Assembly (NCBI RefSeq): GCF_030160715.1
Contig: NZ_BSOW01000038.1
Span: 1 to 64,000, forward strand
Origin: Bradyrhizobium iriomotense
GTDB lineage: Bacteria > Pseudomonadota > Alphaproteobacteria > Rhizobiales > Xanthobacteraceae
Direction: 5' to 3'
Length of the DNA stretch: 64,000 nucleotides
Below, one piece after another: positions 17,977 to 27,567 of this stretch (its first letter is position 1; each line of letters opens with the position of its first letter). A program made the position numbers and the translations under genes. The notes below the pieces were generated by a model. That model did not search any database. It saw only the letters and a program-made list of their open reading frames with translations, and was not told the origin of the DNA.

Positions 17977-18127
17977 CGAAGTCTCCGTTCGTTTCCCAAA
18001 TCGTTCGAGCTCGACGGGATGGCTGCTAAGCCGAAACAGCAATCGCATTGCAATCGCAGCGAGCACGCCATGCGGCTGCTCTATGATGCGTATGACAAGA
18101 TCCGTCACGGCGAGCCCTTTTTGACGG

Positions 18128-18916
18128 CTACCATGCCTCATCGAGGCCGAGCTGCTCGAACACCTCGCGACGAAGCTCAACGAAGTGCGGATCGCCCCGG
18201 TGGCGAGGATAGGGCTGGCTGTTGACGACTTCGGCCTTGATCCGTGCAGGTCGGTGGCTCAGCACGATGACGCGGCCGGCGAGCAAGAGCGCCTCCTCGA
18301 CATCGTGGGTGACCAGCAGCGCCGTGAAGCTCGAGCGCTGCCAAAGTGATACAAGTTCGGCCTGCATCGCGATGCGAGTCAGCGAGTCGAGCTGGCCCAA
18401 GGGTTCGTCGAGAATGAGCAGCTTCGGGTCGTTGACAAGCGCACGCGCCAGAGCCGCACGTTGCGCCATGCCGCCGGAAAGCTGGTGAGGGTAGGCATTG
18501 GCGAAGCCAGTGAGCCCAACCAGGCGCAACGCGTCTTCGATACGTCCCCGATGGGTGCGCAGCAACCCGCGGGCTTCCAGACCGAGCGCAACGTTGCTCC
18601 ATACCGTCCGCCATGGATAAAGCGTGGGATCTTGAAAAACGACGACGCGCGACGGATCGGGTGCTTCGATTTCCCTTCCATCCGTTACCAGGGAGCCGGC
18701 TGTTGGAGTGTCGAGTCCCGCGACCAGCCGCAACAAGGTCGATTTTCCGCACCCACTCGGTCCCAGGAGAGCGACAAATTCGCCGCGGCCGACCTGCAGG
18801 TTGATGCGGTCCAATACCGGCAGGGGCTGCCCTTCGAGATCGAAGCGATGGCTCACCTCGCGGAGCGTTAGCGTCGATCCACGGGCCGCGTGATCGCTTG
18901 CGATCACCGCTACCAT
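18128..18916 (-). CDS. ABC transporter ATP-binding protein (nitrate/sulfonate/taurine type)
   Basis: 262 residues. Walker A GPSGCGKST, Q-loop VFQDPTLYPWRTV, signature LSGGMAQRAALARAL, Walker B LLILDEPLGQLD and switch His LLVTHDVEEAL are all present. The ATP-binding subunit powers the permease encoded next to it. Its ATG at 18916 overlaps the end of the permease gene by 7 bp, so translation is coupled. Substrate is inferred from family only. Confidence 0.9.
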   Translation of the reverse strand: MVAVIASDHAARGSTLTLREVSHRFDLEGQPLPVLDRINLQVGRGEFVALLGPSGCGKSTLLRLVAGLDTPTAGSLVTDGREIEAPDPSRVVVFQDPTLYPWRTVWSNVALGLEARGLLRTHRGRIEDALRLVGLTGFANAYPHQLSGGMAQRAALARALVNDPKLLILDEPLGQLDSLTRIAMQAELVSLWQRSSFTALLVTHDVEEALLLAGRVIVLSHRPARIKAEVVNSQPYPRHRGDPHFVELRREVFEQLGLDEAW

Positions 18917-19944
18917 CGCACCAGACCTTTCTGCCAGGATAACAGGCGGTCCCGCAAGCGGAACAGCAGCGTGATCAGTCCGGAGCACAAGAACGCCATG
19001 AGCAGCAGCGCGGCGTACATATTGGCATAAGCCGCCCAACCTTGCGCCCATTGCAGATACCAGCCGAGCCCCGCCTTAACGCCCAGCATTTCGGCTACGA
19101 CAAGAACCGCAAACGAGTTGCCGAGACCCATGAACAGGCCAACAAAGACATGTGGCATTGCCGCCGGAATGGCGACCTTGAGCACGAGGAAGCGCTGGGT
19201 TGCTCCCAACGTTCGCGCAATATCGTAATAGGCGCTCTTCACGCCGGCGACGCCCGACCAGGTAAGCACGGTGACCGGAAACCCGGTGGCGAGCGCAATC
19301 AGGAAAATGCTGGCACTGAAGCTCGACGGGAAAACGAAAAATGCGAGCGGCAGCCAGGCCGTCGCGGGCAGCGGCCCGACGAACCGCAAGATTGGGTGGA
19401 TCCAATAGCCGACGAGCCGCGACCAGCCGATCGCGACGCCAGTCACGAACCCCACCGTCGCACCGATAAGATAACCGGTCGCAAGCAGGCGAGCTGAGGC
19501 GAAGATGCCTTCAACCAACCGCCCCCAGTCGTCGATTACGACTTCGACGATGGCTTGCGGCGGCGGAAAGAATGGCAACGGAAGCAATCCGAGCTTTGCT
19601 GTCACGACCTCCCAGGCAGCCAAGAACAGCGCGAGCGCGAACAGCCAAGGGAAAAGCCGCTTGAGGCGCTGAAAAGCAGCAAAACGAACGCCGGCAAAAG
19701 CCGCCACGGCAATGGCGACAGCCAATGCTCCGCAGGCAATGGCAAAACCGCCCGTGTAGGTCCAATCGTTTTCGGGTTTATCCGGCCAGAACGCAGTGAG
19801 CGCGGCGACCATAGACCATGAAGCCGCCACCGACAGTCCGCCGATTAACGGCCCAGTGGCTGAACGTTCAAAAAAGCCGAAACCCGATTTCTCTGATGGC
19901 CTCGGCACTTCATTGATGACCGAGCTCACTGCGGATCTTCCCAA
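18910..19944 (-). CDS. ABC transporter permease (SsuC/TauC type)
   Basis: About 340 residues. The C-terminal 230 residues form the usual six-helix permease with the EAA-like loop near YYDIARTLGATQRFLVLKVAIPAAMPHV. The N-terminal 100 residues add two or three extra hydrophobic segments, longer than the usual 250-260. The frame begins with TTG at 19944; a GTG at 19929 has GGGAAG upstream and may be the real start. It is placed between the binding-protein and ATPase genes. Confidence 0.88.
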   Translation of the reverse strand: MGRSAVSSVINEVPRPSEKSGFGFFERSATGPLIGGLSVAASWSMVAALTAFWPDKPENDWTYTGGFAIACGALAVAIAVAAFAGVRFAAFQRLKRLFPWLFALALFLAAWEVVTAKLGLLPLPFFPPPQAIVEVVIDDWGRLVEGIFASARLLATGYLIGATVGFVTGVAIGWSRLVGYWIHPILRFVGPLPATAWLPLAFFVFPSSFSASIFLIALATGFPVTVLTWSGVAGVKSAYYDIARTLGATQRFLVLKVAIPAAMPHVFVGLFMGLGNSFAVLVVAEMLGVKAGLGWYLQWAQGWAAYANMYAALLLMAFLCSGLITLLFRLRDRLLSWQKGLVRW

Positions 19945-19948
19945 TCGG

Positions 19949-21076
19949 TCAGCTTAGAACGTCAAGATAAATCCGCTCGGCGAATTTGGCCGGGTCAGTG
20001 CTTCGCTTGATGACGTTCACTGCCTTGAGTTCATCGGTGTAGAGTAAAAGTTGCTTCTTGAGCGTCGCCCCGACGGGATGATTGTAGTGAGTATGGCTGC
20101 GATACATCGTGGCGAGATCCTCTACGGACCCTCTCCCGCCGTAGCCCGAATAGATTGCTGCAGCGTCGGCGGGATCGCTGGCAACTCGGTCAGCCGCTTC
20201 CAGTATCGATCGTGTCAGAGCGGCTGCCACCGGCATTTCGCTTCGGGTGAGGCTGCCTCGTATCGCGAGGACGCAGCAGGTTCGATCGGCGAATTCACCC
20301 GTTAAGTTCGTCGCGATCTCGTTAAGTTTGCCATCCTTAAGCCAGAGATAGGGCAGCGGATCTATCTCGGCTAGCGCCTGCACTTCGCCCTTATCGACCG
20401 CAAGCGCGAGCAGATTGGCCGGGTACTGGCGCCACTCTACCTCTTGGGCCGGATCGATGCCCTTCTTGGCGAGGTAGATCGAAAAGAAGTTCTTCGCTGG
20501 GCTCGCTTGATCGCTAATCGCGATAGCCTTGCCGCGCAGGGACTCCAGGCTATCGATATTCGCAGCCTTGGAGCCGAGAAGTCGAATGCAGCCGCCGTGC
20601 ACGCCGGCAGTGATCCGCACGTCGAAACCTTGTTCAAGCGGTTTGAGCCAGCGCAGGGCCAATCCCAAACCGGCATCCGCCTTGCCTGTTGCAATTGCCT
20701 CCAACAACTGGTCGGTCGTACCGCCGAAATTGACGAAATCGACATCGAGGTTGTGCTTGGCGAAGATACCCCGTTCCTTTGCGACTGCCGCAGCGACCGT
20801 GCACGCTGCGTTCGCGTTCCAGGCGATTTTTAGTTGGCGGGGTGGGCCCTGCAGCTCTTCACCGTTCGCTGCGGCGCGGCAAATATAAGACTCGCCAGGA
20901 ATATAAGACAGCGATCCAGTCCCGGATGCTGTCAGCGCGCGAGCCGCTCCGAATCCAAACGGCGCGGCGGCGCCGAGGGTGCAAACCAATGTCAGCACCG
21001 AGCGGCGGGAGAAGGCGCCCCGCTTCGCTTCGGACGGACCTTTTGTCAAGCTGTTGCCAATTTCGCGCTTTTCCAT
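19949..21076 (-). CDS. ABC transporter substrate-binding protein (nitrate/sulfonate/taurine type)
   Basis: 375 residues from the ATG at 21076 (GGGAG upstream). A twin-arginine-like signal (FSRRSVLTLVCTLGAAA) is followed by a mature protein with the family pattern: LKIAWNANAACTVAAAVAKE, GIFAKHNLDVDFVNFGGT, ATGKADAGLGLALRWLKPL and SLESLRGKAIAISD. It would capture a small anion or sulfonate in the periplasm for the downstream permease and ATPase. The exact ligand is unknown. First gene of the operon; the promoter should lie in 21077-21200. Confidence 0.87.
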   Translation of the reverse strand: MEKREIGNSLTKGPSEAKRGAFSRRSVLTLVCTLGAAAPFGFGAARALTASGTGSLSYIPGESYICRAAANGEELQGPPRQLKIAWNANAACTVAAAVAKERGIFAKHNLDVDFVNFGGTTDQLLEAIATGKADAGLGLALRWLKPLEQGFDVRITAGVHGGCIRLLGSKAANIDSLESLRGKAIAISDQASPAKNFFSIYLAKKGIDPAQEVEWRQYPANLLALAVDKGEVQALAEIDPLPYLWLKDGKLNEIATNLTGEFADRTCCVLAIRGSLTRSEMPVAAALTRSILEAADRVASDPADAAAIYSGYGGRGSVEDLATMYRSHTHYNHPVGATLKKQLLLYTDELKAVNVIKRSTDPAKFAERIYLDVLS

Positions 21077-21549
21077 GTGTCGCTCCCAAACTCGCGTGTG
21101 AGTGGAATAGAACCGGGTGGCGCATCGCGGGCCCTTAGCTCGCCTCTCTTCGGGCATCATCCGAGCCCGTCTGCTACAAGGGTATGAAGAGATTCACATT
21201 AACGCAAAAAATTGGAAGGAGATAGCCGCGACAAATTGAGGCTCTTGTCAATCGTATTGACCTACTCACGGCGCCGTCTGTCGCTTGTGATCGCGATCGG
21301 CGCGAGGAGATGATCGATATTCCGGTCGTGCACACGCACCAGCATGGAGGCTGCGTTGCGCGAATTGAGCGACGCCGCTCCAAAGACCATGCAGGATAAG
21401 GCAGCATGCTCTGGACTAGTCGGCTTGTCGTAGCAACAGAAGCGACTGGTGAGGCTTTGCGCCTCTGACCCATGTCGGCTTCCCGCTTCGCTTGCTTGAC
21501 CGCGGGAATGTCATCAATGTTGCGCCGGGCATCCTTACAAGGAGGTCGC
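21077..21549. other. Divergent intergenic region
   Basis: Separates the minus-strand ABC operon from a plus-strand gene, so both promoters should be here. I cannot assign -35/-10 boxes with confidence, and no further gene is supported. Confidence 0.4.
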
Positions 21550-21879
21550 ATGATTACCGCCGTCGTACGATACAAGCTGCCGCCGCAGATCGACTACGCA
21601 GCGTGTCGCGAGCACTTTCATAAGATCGCACCCAACTTTCGCGAGGTGACGGGGCTGGTCAGCAAGCACTTCATCTGGTCCGAAAGCGGCTGGGCGGGCG
21701 GCGTGTATCAGTGGGAGCGCATCGAGGACGCCGAGGCGTTCTACACCGGGCCGTGGCTCGAGGGCATTATCCAGCGCTACGGCACGAAGCCACAGATCGA
21801 TTTATTCGAGGTTTTTGCGTTGACAGACAACACGTGCGGCAAGGTTGAGCTGTTCGAGGAGACTGTTGCCTCCAGATGA
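21550..21879 (+). CDS. Dimeric alpha-beta-barrel (YdhR/monooxygenase-like) protein
   Basis: 109 residues. The ATG at 21550 follows AAGGAGGT. The pattern is that of small YdhR-type barrel proteins: ITAVVRYKLPP, HKIAPNFREVTGLVSKHFIW, AGGVYQWERIEDAEAFY and IDLFEVFALTD. Such proteins are putative monooxygenases or electron-transfer accessories. Nothing nearby points to a substrate. Confidence 0.7.
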   Translation: MITAVVRYKLPPQIDYAACREHFHKIAPNFREVTGLVSKHFIWSESGWAGGVYQWERIEDAEAFYTGPWLEGIIQRYGTKPQIDLFEVFALTDNTCGKVELFEETVASR

Positions 21880-22372
21880 CCTCGAGCAAATCTCGCTTAT
21901 CTGCTGCGCTAGCGCGTAGAGATGGCGCTTGCGTTAGAGGATGGCACGCAGAGCCTCGCGTCGTCGTCGACCGCAGTACTTGCGCGCGTAGCGGACGTTT
22001 CAGTATGCGCCAAGTCGTCCAACGGCCCGCTTCTTCCATAACATTTGATGTGCGAACGGCGGTAGGCGTCTGGCGTCGTCGTAGCTGGCTGATCTAGGTC
22101 TGCTGCTGGAGCTAAAGCTGACCAGTGTGGTTTCCGCCGGGGCAGGTCCGATTCTGGATCCGACTTGGACCTCGGACGATGTCCGCTTTCGCGCCGTTGG
22201 TAGAGGTAGCAGGCCTCAAACGCGTCCTGATCCACAGCATCACGAATACGCCCCAGATGCTGCTCGGATGCGGTAACCTCGGAGTGCCGGCATGACCGCT
22301 CTTTACCATTCGTTAACCATAGCTTTTCATGATGCTGCTCGTGTATGCGTTTCGCGACGGGGCTTGAATTAC
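21880..22372. other. Intergenic stretch carrying a dispersed repeat
   Basis: No supported gene. It holds a copy of repeat A (22030-22042) and further repeat-like bases at about 22130-22200 (GATGTCCGCTTTCGCGCCGTTGG). Confidence 0.45.
22030..22042 (+). repeat. Dispersed repeat A, copy 2 (core CTTCTTCCATAAC)
   Basis: Identical 13-base core to 17091-17103, again intergenic, followed by ATTTGATGTGCGAACGGCGG. Confidence 0.6.
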
Positions 22373-22855
22373 ATGGCGCAGCGTAATTCCAGAGCGTCAG
22401 TTGGGAGGGACGAGAACGTCCTAGACTTCCCTCCAGCGTCGACACCCGACAAGGGAGCGACAGCGCTAGAGCTGGTGTATCAGGCGGCCGATGTCTTCCG
22501 CAGTATGGAGGAGCACGCCCGCGAGACCGAAGCCCGCGCGCAGTCGCTTTGCGCAAGCGCCTTGGAAAGATTGCGGCTTGCTGAAATGCGAGCTGACGCC
22601 GCCGAGCGGGCGCAACGTGAATTCATCATCACCGCCGAACACAAGTTGCAGGATGCGTGCAGAGCACTTGAGCAAGCCCAGTCGTGCATTCAAGCCCAAA
22701 AGGATAAGGTGACGGCTGCAGAGCTTCGTGCCGAAGTTGCTGAAGCCGCAGCGCGACAAGCCAAGGAAGCGCTTGCGCTCGTTGAAGAGGCCATTCGCAA
22801 GCGTCTGCTTTGCGCCAGCCCTGATGCCGATAGAAGGTTGACAGCAGTGGCCTGA
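22373..22855 (+). CDS. Coiled-coil protein, function unknown
   Basis: 160 residues from the ATG at 22373. Nearly the whole protein is Ala/Glu/Gln/Arg-rich and heptad-like (EEHARETEARAQSLCASALE, RLRLAEMRADAAERAQREF, AAELRAEVAEAAARQAKEAL). It ends in IRKRLLCASPDADRRLTAVA. No membrane segment or catalytic motif. It resembles a coiled-coil family I associate with Bradyrhizobium, without known function. The ribosome-binding site is weak. Confidence 0.65.
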   Translation: MAQRNSRASVGRDENVLDFPPASTPDKGATALELVYQAADVFRSMEEHARETEARAQSLCASALERLRLAEMRADAAERAQREFIITAEHKLQDACRALEQAQSCIQAQKDKVTAAELRAEVAEAAARQAKEALALVEEAIRKRLLCASPDADRRLTAVA

Positions 22856-23317
22856 TCATGGCGACCACCCCCCAAGCATGCATCCGCGCTTTAGCGGGGA
22901 GGAGAGTTGCAGTTGCAATGAGAACGTTTCCCGCTTGAGTCACAGGTCCTTGGTGGACGGCAATGAAACATCCGGAATTGCATGCGACCGTAAAGCCGAT
23001 TGTTTCAGCCTCGGTGTGAGTTGAGCGTGGCACCGCGCAACAGTCCCGCCTGTTTTGGGCACCGCTCCCGTTTGGATAAAGGCACAGATGCCGGCTGTTG
23101 GTGCTAAGCAGAAATCTTCTGCTTGATCAGAGAATTGCCGATTTTAACCCGAATCGGACAGTCGCGCGCCCGAAGGCGGGAACTGTGGTATCCTCCGTCA
23201 AACGCGAGTTGGTAGCGAATGTTGCGTGGCCCCTGGCGACAGTGGCCGGGAAGCATACAGTGCGATTGCACACGGATCTGAGGATTGCTCTCCCGGGTCT
23301 TGAGGAGGACCAACGTC
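22856..23317. other. Intergenic stretch, nothing recognised
   Basis: No supported gene. It ends with the ribosome-binding site GAGGAGG (about 23302-23308) of the next gene. Confidence 0.4.
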
Positions 23318-24486
23318 GTGAAGCGGGACTTCGACCTCATCGTCTATGGTGCGACGGGTTACACCGGCCGTCTCATCGCTGAATATCTGACAACGTCATA
23401 TCGCGGCGGCGAAGCTCCGTCCTGGGCGATCGCAGGACGCTCGACGACAAGCTCCAGAAGGTGCGTGCCGGGATTGGCGCGCCAGATGATTTGCCTTTGG
23501 TTAAGGCGGATGCCGCCGAGCCGGCCAGCCTGCGTTCGATGTGCGATCGTGCAGCCGTGATCATCACGACGGTCGGGCCTTATCAGCTCCACGGCCTCGA
23601 ACTCGTGGCGGCCTGCGCTGCCACGGGAACAGCCTATGTGGATCTGTGCGGCGAGCCGATTTGGATGCAGCGCATGATCGACGCCCATCACGAAGAGGCG
23701 AAACGACCGGCGCGCGCATCGCCTTCTCCTGCGGCTTCGATTCCATCCCGTTCGATGTCGGCGTGCTCACGTTGCAGGAGAGGGCGCGCGAGAAATTCGG
23801 ACGCCCGGCGCGGCGGGTCAAAGCCCGCTTGCGCAAGGTGAAAGGCGGCATGTCGGGCGGTACCGCGGCAAGTGCTCAGGCGACATTGGCCGCCGCGGCG
23901 CGCGACCCGTCCCTGATCCGGCTCTTGAGCGATCCCTTCGCGCTGACGCCGGGTTTCACCGGGCCGACTCAGCCGTCGGGCCTCATCCCCGAATACGACC
24001 CGAGCATGAACGCGTGGCTCGTGCCGTTCCCCATGGCGCCGATCAACACCAAGAACGTGCACCGCACGAATTTCCTGTTGGGTCATCCCTACGGCACGGA
24101 CTTCGTTTACGACGAGATAATGGTCGCGCCGGGATTTGGGGAACTCGGTCGCGTGACGACGGAGACGTTCGCCACGATGGCTTCCTTGTTCCGAACCGGC
24201 GGTCTCAAACCCGGCGCAGGCCCGACTCGGCAAGAGCGCGAGAAGGGCTTCTACGACATTCTCTTCCTCGGCGAGCTGCCGGATGGCGGGCGGGTCGAGG
24301 TGGTCGTCACGGGTGACCGCGATCCGGGCTACGGCTCGACCAGCAAGATGATCGCCGAAAGCGCTCTCTGCCTCGTGCGCGACGTGCAGGGCGAGGGCGG
24401 CATCTGGACGCGGGGGCGCGCAGATGGGTCCGGCGTTGTGCGAGCGCCTGAAGGAGCGCGCCGGCCTCACCTTCAGCGCGCGTTGA
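23318..24486 (+). pseudogene. Saccharopine dehydrogenase-like / trans-acting enoyl reductase-type protein, three frameshifts
   Basis: From the GTG at 23318 the protein starts with an NAD(P)-binding fold (FDLIVYGATGYTGRLIAEYL). It changes frame at about 23443-23447 (then DKLQKVRAGIGAPDDLPL), at about 23702-23708 (then TGARIAFSCGFDSIPFDVGV) and at about 24412-24418, after which GAQMGPALCERLKERAGL leads to a stop at 24484-24486. Read across frames it is a full-length protein of about 390 residues of the saccharopine-dehydrogenase-like superfamily. Three breaks make a real pseudogene more likely than a single sequencing slip. Confidence 0.85.
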
Positions 24487-24710
24487 GGTAACGCTCAGAA
24501 CTGATCTTGTTTCGGTCGCAGCCGTCGTCCGTGCGCGCCGAACCGGTGAGTGAAAAGACACCGATTGCGATCGGCAATGGCGTAACGCTCGACCAGATAT
24601 CGACCACTTTGGGGCCGCGTTTTAGTTTAGATTATCCACTCTGGGCGGGATTTTTCGCTAGCCTGAAGCAGCTTTCCTATGCGCTCCCTCGTAAAACAGG
24701 AGGATAGTTC

Positions 24711-25706
24711 ATGCGATCGTTTCAAAGCATTGCTGTGGGCATCGCATTCTCCGCGCTGACGGCGGCAGGCGCGACCGGCGCCGGCGCCGAAGACGAGCCG
24801 CTTGGCGTTCGGCTGGTCAATCAAATGAACGCACTTTACGGCCAGCATCCGGGCGTTCGCGCGAACCACGCCAAGGGCGCCGTGTTTGAAGGCACCTTCA
24901 CGCCGGCACAAGGCGCCGACACCTTCAGTTCGGCTGCCTTTCTCAAAGGTGTTCCCACGCCGCTGGTCATTCGCTTCTCAAATGCGGGCGGCGTCCCTGA
25001 CGCGCCCGACACCCACCCTTCGACCGACCGTATCCGCGGCATGGCGATCAAGTTCCGTCTCTCGGATGGCAGCGAGCAAGACATAGTCTGCATATCGGCA
25101 AACGGGTTTCCGGTGGCGACCGGCGAGGATTTTCTGGCTCTGCTTCAGGCGGTCGCCGCAAGCGGTCCCGACGTGCCCAAGCCGACGCCGGTCGAGAAAT
25201 TCTTGTCGACCCACCCGGCCGCGTCCGCGTTTGTCACCACGCCGCGGCCTGTAGCGGTCAGCTACGGCACGCAGCCCTTCTTTGGCGTTAACGCGTTCAA
25301 GTTCACCAATGCGCAAGGAACAAGCAAGTTCGGCCGCTACCGCATCGTGCCCGAGAGCGGACCCGCCTACGTGAGCGATGAGGAGGCGACGACGCGTCCT
25401 CCGAATGCATTAGCCGACAATCTACGGGCATCGCTCGAAAAAGGGCCTGTCAAATTCCATCTTCTGGTACAGGTTGCCGCCTCCGATGATCCGACTACGG
25501 ATGCCACGAAAGTTTGGCCGGACAGCCGGTCGACGGTAGAACTCGGCGAAATCGCGGTCATCAAGGCTTTGGATACCAAGAAGGTCGAGAGCGAGTTGCT
25601 GTTCTTACCGACCAATGTGACGACCGGCATCGACGCTTCGGACGACCCGATCATTAATACACGCACCGAGGCCTACGCCGAATCGTTCGGCCGCCGTACC
25701 AAATAG
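24711..25706 (+). CDS. Catalase-related peroxidase (SrpA-like), exported
   Basis: 331 residues. A signal peptide (SIAVGIAFSALTAAGATGAGA) targets the periplasm. The mature part is the small catalase-family peroxidase: catalytic His53 in VRANHAKGAVFEG, the VIRFSNAGG strand, RIRGMAIKFRL and a C-terminal haem-ligand Tyr in RTEAYAESFGRR (about Tyr322). Such proteins use haem b to reduce peroxides with an organic donor rather than dismutate them efficiently. AGGAGG precedes the ATG. It is monocistronic. Confidence 0.88.
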   Translation: MRSFQSIAVGIAFSALTAAGATGAGAEDEPLGVRLVNQMNALYGQHPGVRANHAKGAVFEGTFTPAQGADTFSSAAFLKGVPTPLVIRFSNAGGVPDAPDTHPSTDRIRGMAIKFRLSDGSEQDIVCISANGFPVATGEDFLALLQAVAASGPDVPKPTPVEKFLSTHPAASAFVTTPRPVAVSYGTQPFFGVNAFKFTNAQGTSKFGRYRIVPESGPAYVSDEEATTRPPNALADNLRASLEKGPVKFHLLVQVAASDDPTTDATKVWPDSRSTVELGEIAVIKALDTKKVESELLFLPTNVTTGIDASDDPIINTRTEAYAESFGRRTK

Positions 25707-26013
25707 ATCGTCCGACAATTCCGTGGTGTTCGTAGCGCGATGGGCGGCGATCATACACGGCAAGACGCTTCTCGCATGGGCGTCGAAAAACCGGATACGG
25801 ATCTTAGCGATGATCCGCTGAAGAACGCCCGACGGGCTGACTATGGCGATATCGGCTTTTTGGCGCTCAGCGGACCTGCTGAGTGGTGGTTCTGGCGTTC
25901 TGAAATCAATGCTGACATCGCGTATTCGACCGTGCGTGAGGGGCACTCGCGTGGTCGTCTAGCAACCCAAAGACCGAGTTCTTCCATAACAAGGGATACG
26001 CGAATGCTGCCCG
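25707..26013. other. Intergenic stretch with dispersed repeat
   Basis: No supported gene. It contains copy 3 of repeat A near its right end. Confidence 0.45.
25979..25990 (+). repeat. Dispersed repeat A, copy 3 (core TTCTTCCATAAC)
   Basis: Twelve-base core identical to the other copies, followed by AAGGGATACGCGAATGCTGC. Confidence 0.58.
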
Positions 26014-26190
26014 TCAAAAATGCTTAGCGGCAAGAAGCCCGAGCAGAACTGTGCCCGCGACGGCGGCAACTGCGCACATGTTAATTAGGTTTTGCGTGGC
26101 CACCGATAGCGTTGATGCCGCGGAGGCCCACGGCGAGATCGCTTTTGATTTCTTGCGTTTTGGACTTTGTGGCGTCGTCTTTGTAGACAT
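26014..26190 (-). CDS. Small protein with one C-terminal membrane helix
   Basis: 58 residues from the ATG at 26190. A basic N-terminus (TPQSPKRKKSKAISPW) precedes a hydrophobic segment (LINMCAVAAVAGTVLLGLLA) that should span the membrane, ending in AKHF. The ribosome-binding site is weak. Function unknown. Confidence 0.5.
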   Translation of the reverse strand: MSTKTTPQSPKRKKSKAISPWASAASTLSVATQNLINMCAVAAVAGTVLLGLLAAKHF

Positions 26191-26799
26191 TGCATTCCCG
26201 AGATGTGGGTCAGGCCGCCTTGCAGCCTGAGCGTAACGTTTCCCTGTCGAGATTTGCCCTCGATCTGCAACCACCATTGCATGCTTTTGGACGAGAAGCC
26301 TTAGGGGTCTGGTAGACCAAAGCTGACCGGAGCTGACGGTTTACGAATTCGCGACGCTATCGCGCGGAAAGCAGCGCCAGGCTTCTGCAATATCGTTGAT
26401 TATGTCAACCGGGACCTGCTCAAGGCAGCGTGCCACCGTGCGCCGACACGCCACCTCATCTCTCCGCCCAAATCGCCTTGATCGCGGCCTGAGCGCATAC
26501 GAGATTCTGCCCCTCTGGGCCGGCGTTTCCCCAAGGCCGGCCTATACGTGTAGTCCCACTCGCTCACAGCACGTCATCGGTCCGGATTTGGCACTGCGTA
26601 TGTTTGATTTTTGGCTCACCGCGGAACAACGCAGTGGTCAGCATCGCGGCGGCAATTGAGGGCAGACGGCCATCGGCGAAGTCAGACGAAACCGACGCGA
26701 CATGAACCATGTCGGACACTAGATAGCTGAATCCGGGCGGATGAAATGCAGTGCGCGCATGCAGCGAGTCGTCTGTCTGGATGGTCGCCGCGATTCGAA
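26191..26799. other. Gap without a supported gene
   Basis: Open frames here (both strands) look like shadows without ribosome-binding sites. I see no repeat copy or RNA. Confidence 0.4.
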
Positions 26800-26979
26800 T
26801 CATCCGATGAGCCAGCGTCCCTTGTGGATATCGAACTTCACCAAGCCTTCGTCTCGCATTTTCAAGAGGAGGGCTTGGCAAGCTTCTTCATTCGCGACAT
26901 TGGCGCGTTTCATGACCTCGTACATTTTGAGCGGCTTCTCGCGGAGCGCACGCAGGATATTTTCTCGATCATTCAGCAC
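26800..26979 (-). CDS. Small winged-helix-like protein (GTG start)
   Basis: 59 residues: a helix-turn-helix-like order (ENILRALREKPLKMYEVMKR, ANVANEEACQALLLKMRDEG) and a wing-like strand ending VKFDIHKGRWLIG. The GTG at 26977-26979 has AGGAG eight bases upstream. It lies 33 bp downstream of a 68-residue gene on the same strand, probably one transcript. The fold is a pattern reading; if right, it may be a small DNA-binding regulator. Confidence 0.68.
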   Translation of the reverse strand: MLNDRENILRALREKPLKMYEVMKRANVANEEACQALLLKMRDEGLVKFDIHKGRWLIG

Positions 26980-27012
26980 GACTGGACTCCTACCGTCATC
27001 AAGCGCGTTAGA

Positions 27013-27219
27013 TCACTGAGAGTACGAAAGCTGATCTTCCGTAACTATCCGCTCGATTTTCTCCGACTTACTCTTGATGCGATATCTAAGACGTCCATCT
27101 GCCTCGATGGGCATGAGTTGAACGATGGTGTAAATCATTGGTGGATCAGTTGCGGCACGTCCTTGTGGACGTTGGGGCTGGTGGAGAACGTCTTCATTCA
27201 GCTTATAGGCATATGCCAT
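27013..27219 (-). CDS. Small conserved-looking protein (68 residues)
   Basis: The sequence PPMIYTIVQLMPIEADGRLRY followed by IKSKSEKIERIVTEDQLS reads as a compact beta-rich protein of a type I have seen in rhizobia without assigned function. ATG at 27219 with GAGGC upstream. It is upstream of the winged-helix-like gene. Confidence 0.65.
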   Translation of the reverse strand: MAYAYKLNEDVLHQPQRPQGRAATDPPMIYTIVQLMPIEADGRLRYRIKSKSEKIERIVTEDQLSYSQ

Positions 27220-27567
27220 GTGTCCGCCTCTAAAGATTTACGGCTGCTCTAGCGTGGACCATGCTGTGATGCAATGCATCCCTTGGCTCAGGTTCGTGAA
27301 AGCAAAACGAGCGCTGCAGCGGCGCGACTGGGTCCGAAAGAGCTTAGGAGTGCGTCAGCAGGCGTGACCTAATACGTCTCGAATACGCATTAGGTGTCCG
27401 TGGCCGCATTGACCGGAGGCGGAACGAGTTAAAACAAGCGTTCCATGAGCCGATCGCCCGCTGCCATCTAAAGCTACGCAGTGCAGAAGTGCAGTTCCCG
27501 AGCAGGTGTTGTTGCGATTTGGTGTCCGCGGGTGAATGCTGTCGGCGCGGGCACTATGGAGGGCAGC
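27220..27567. other. Divergent gap, nothing recognised
   Basis: Separates a minus-strand pair from a plus-strand pair of small genes; promoters are expected here but I cannot assign boxes. Confidence 0.4.

Noticed and set aside
26564..26881. 105-residue minus-strand frame
   Set aside because: It overlaps, in another frame, the better supported 59-residue gene at 26800-26979 and has no own support.
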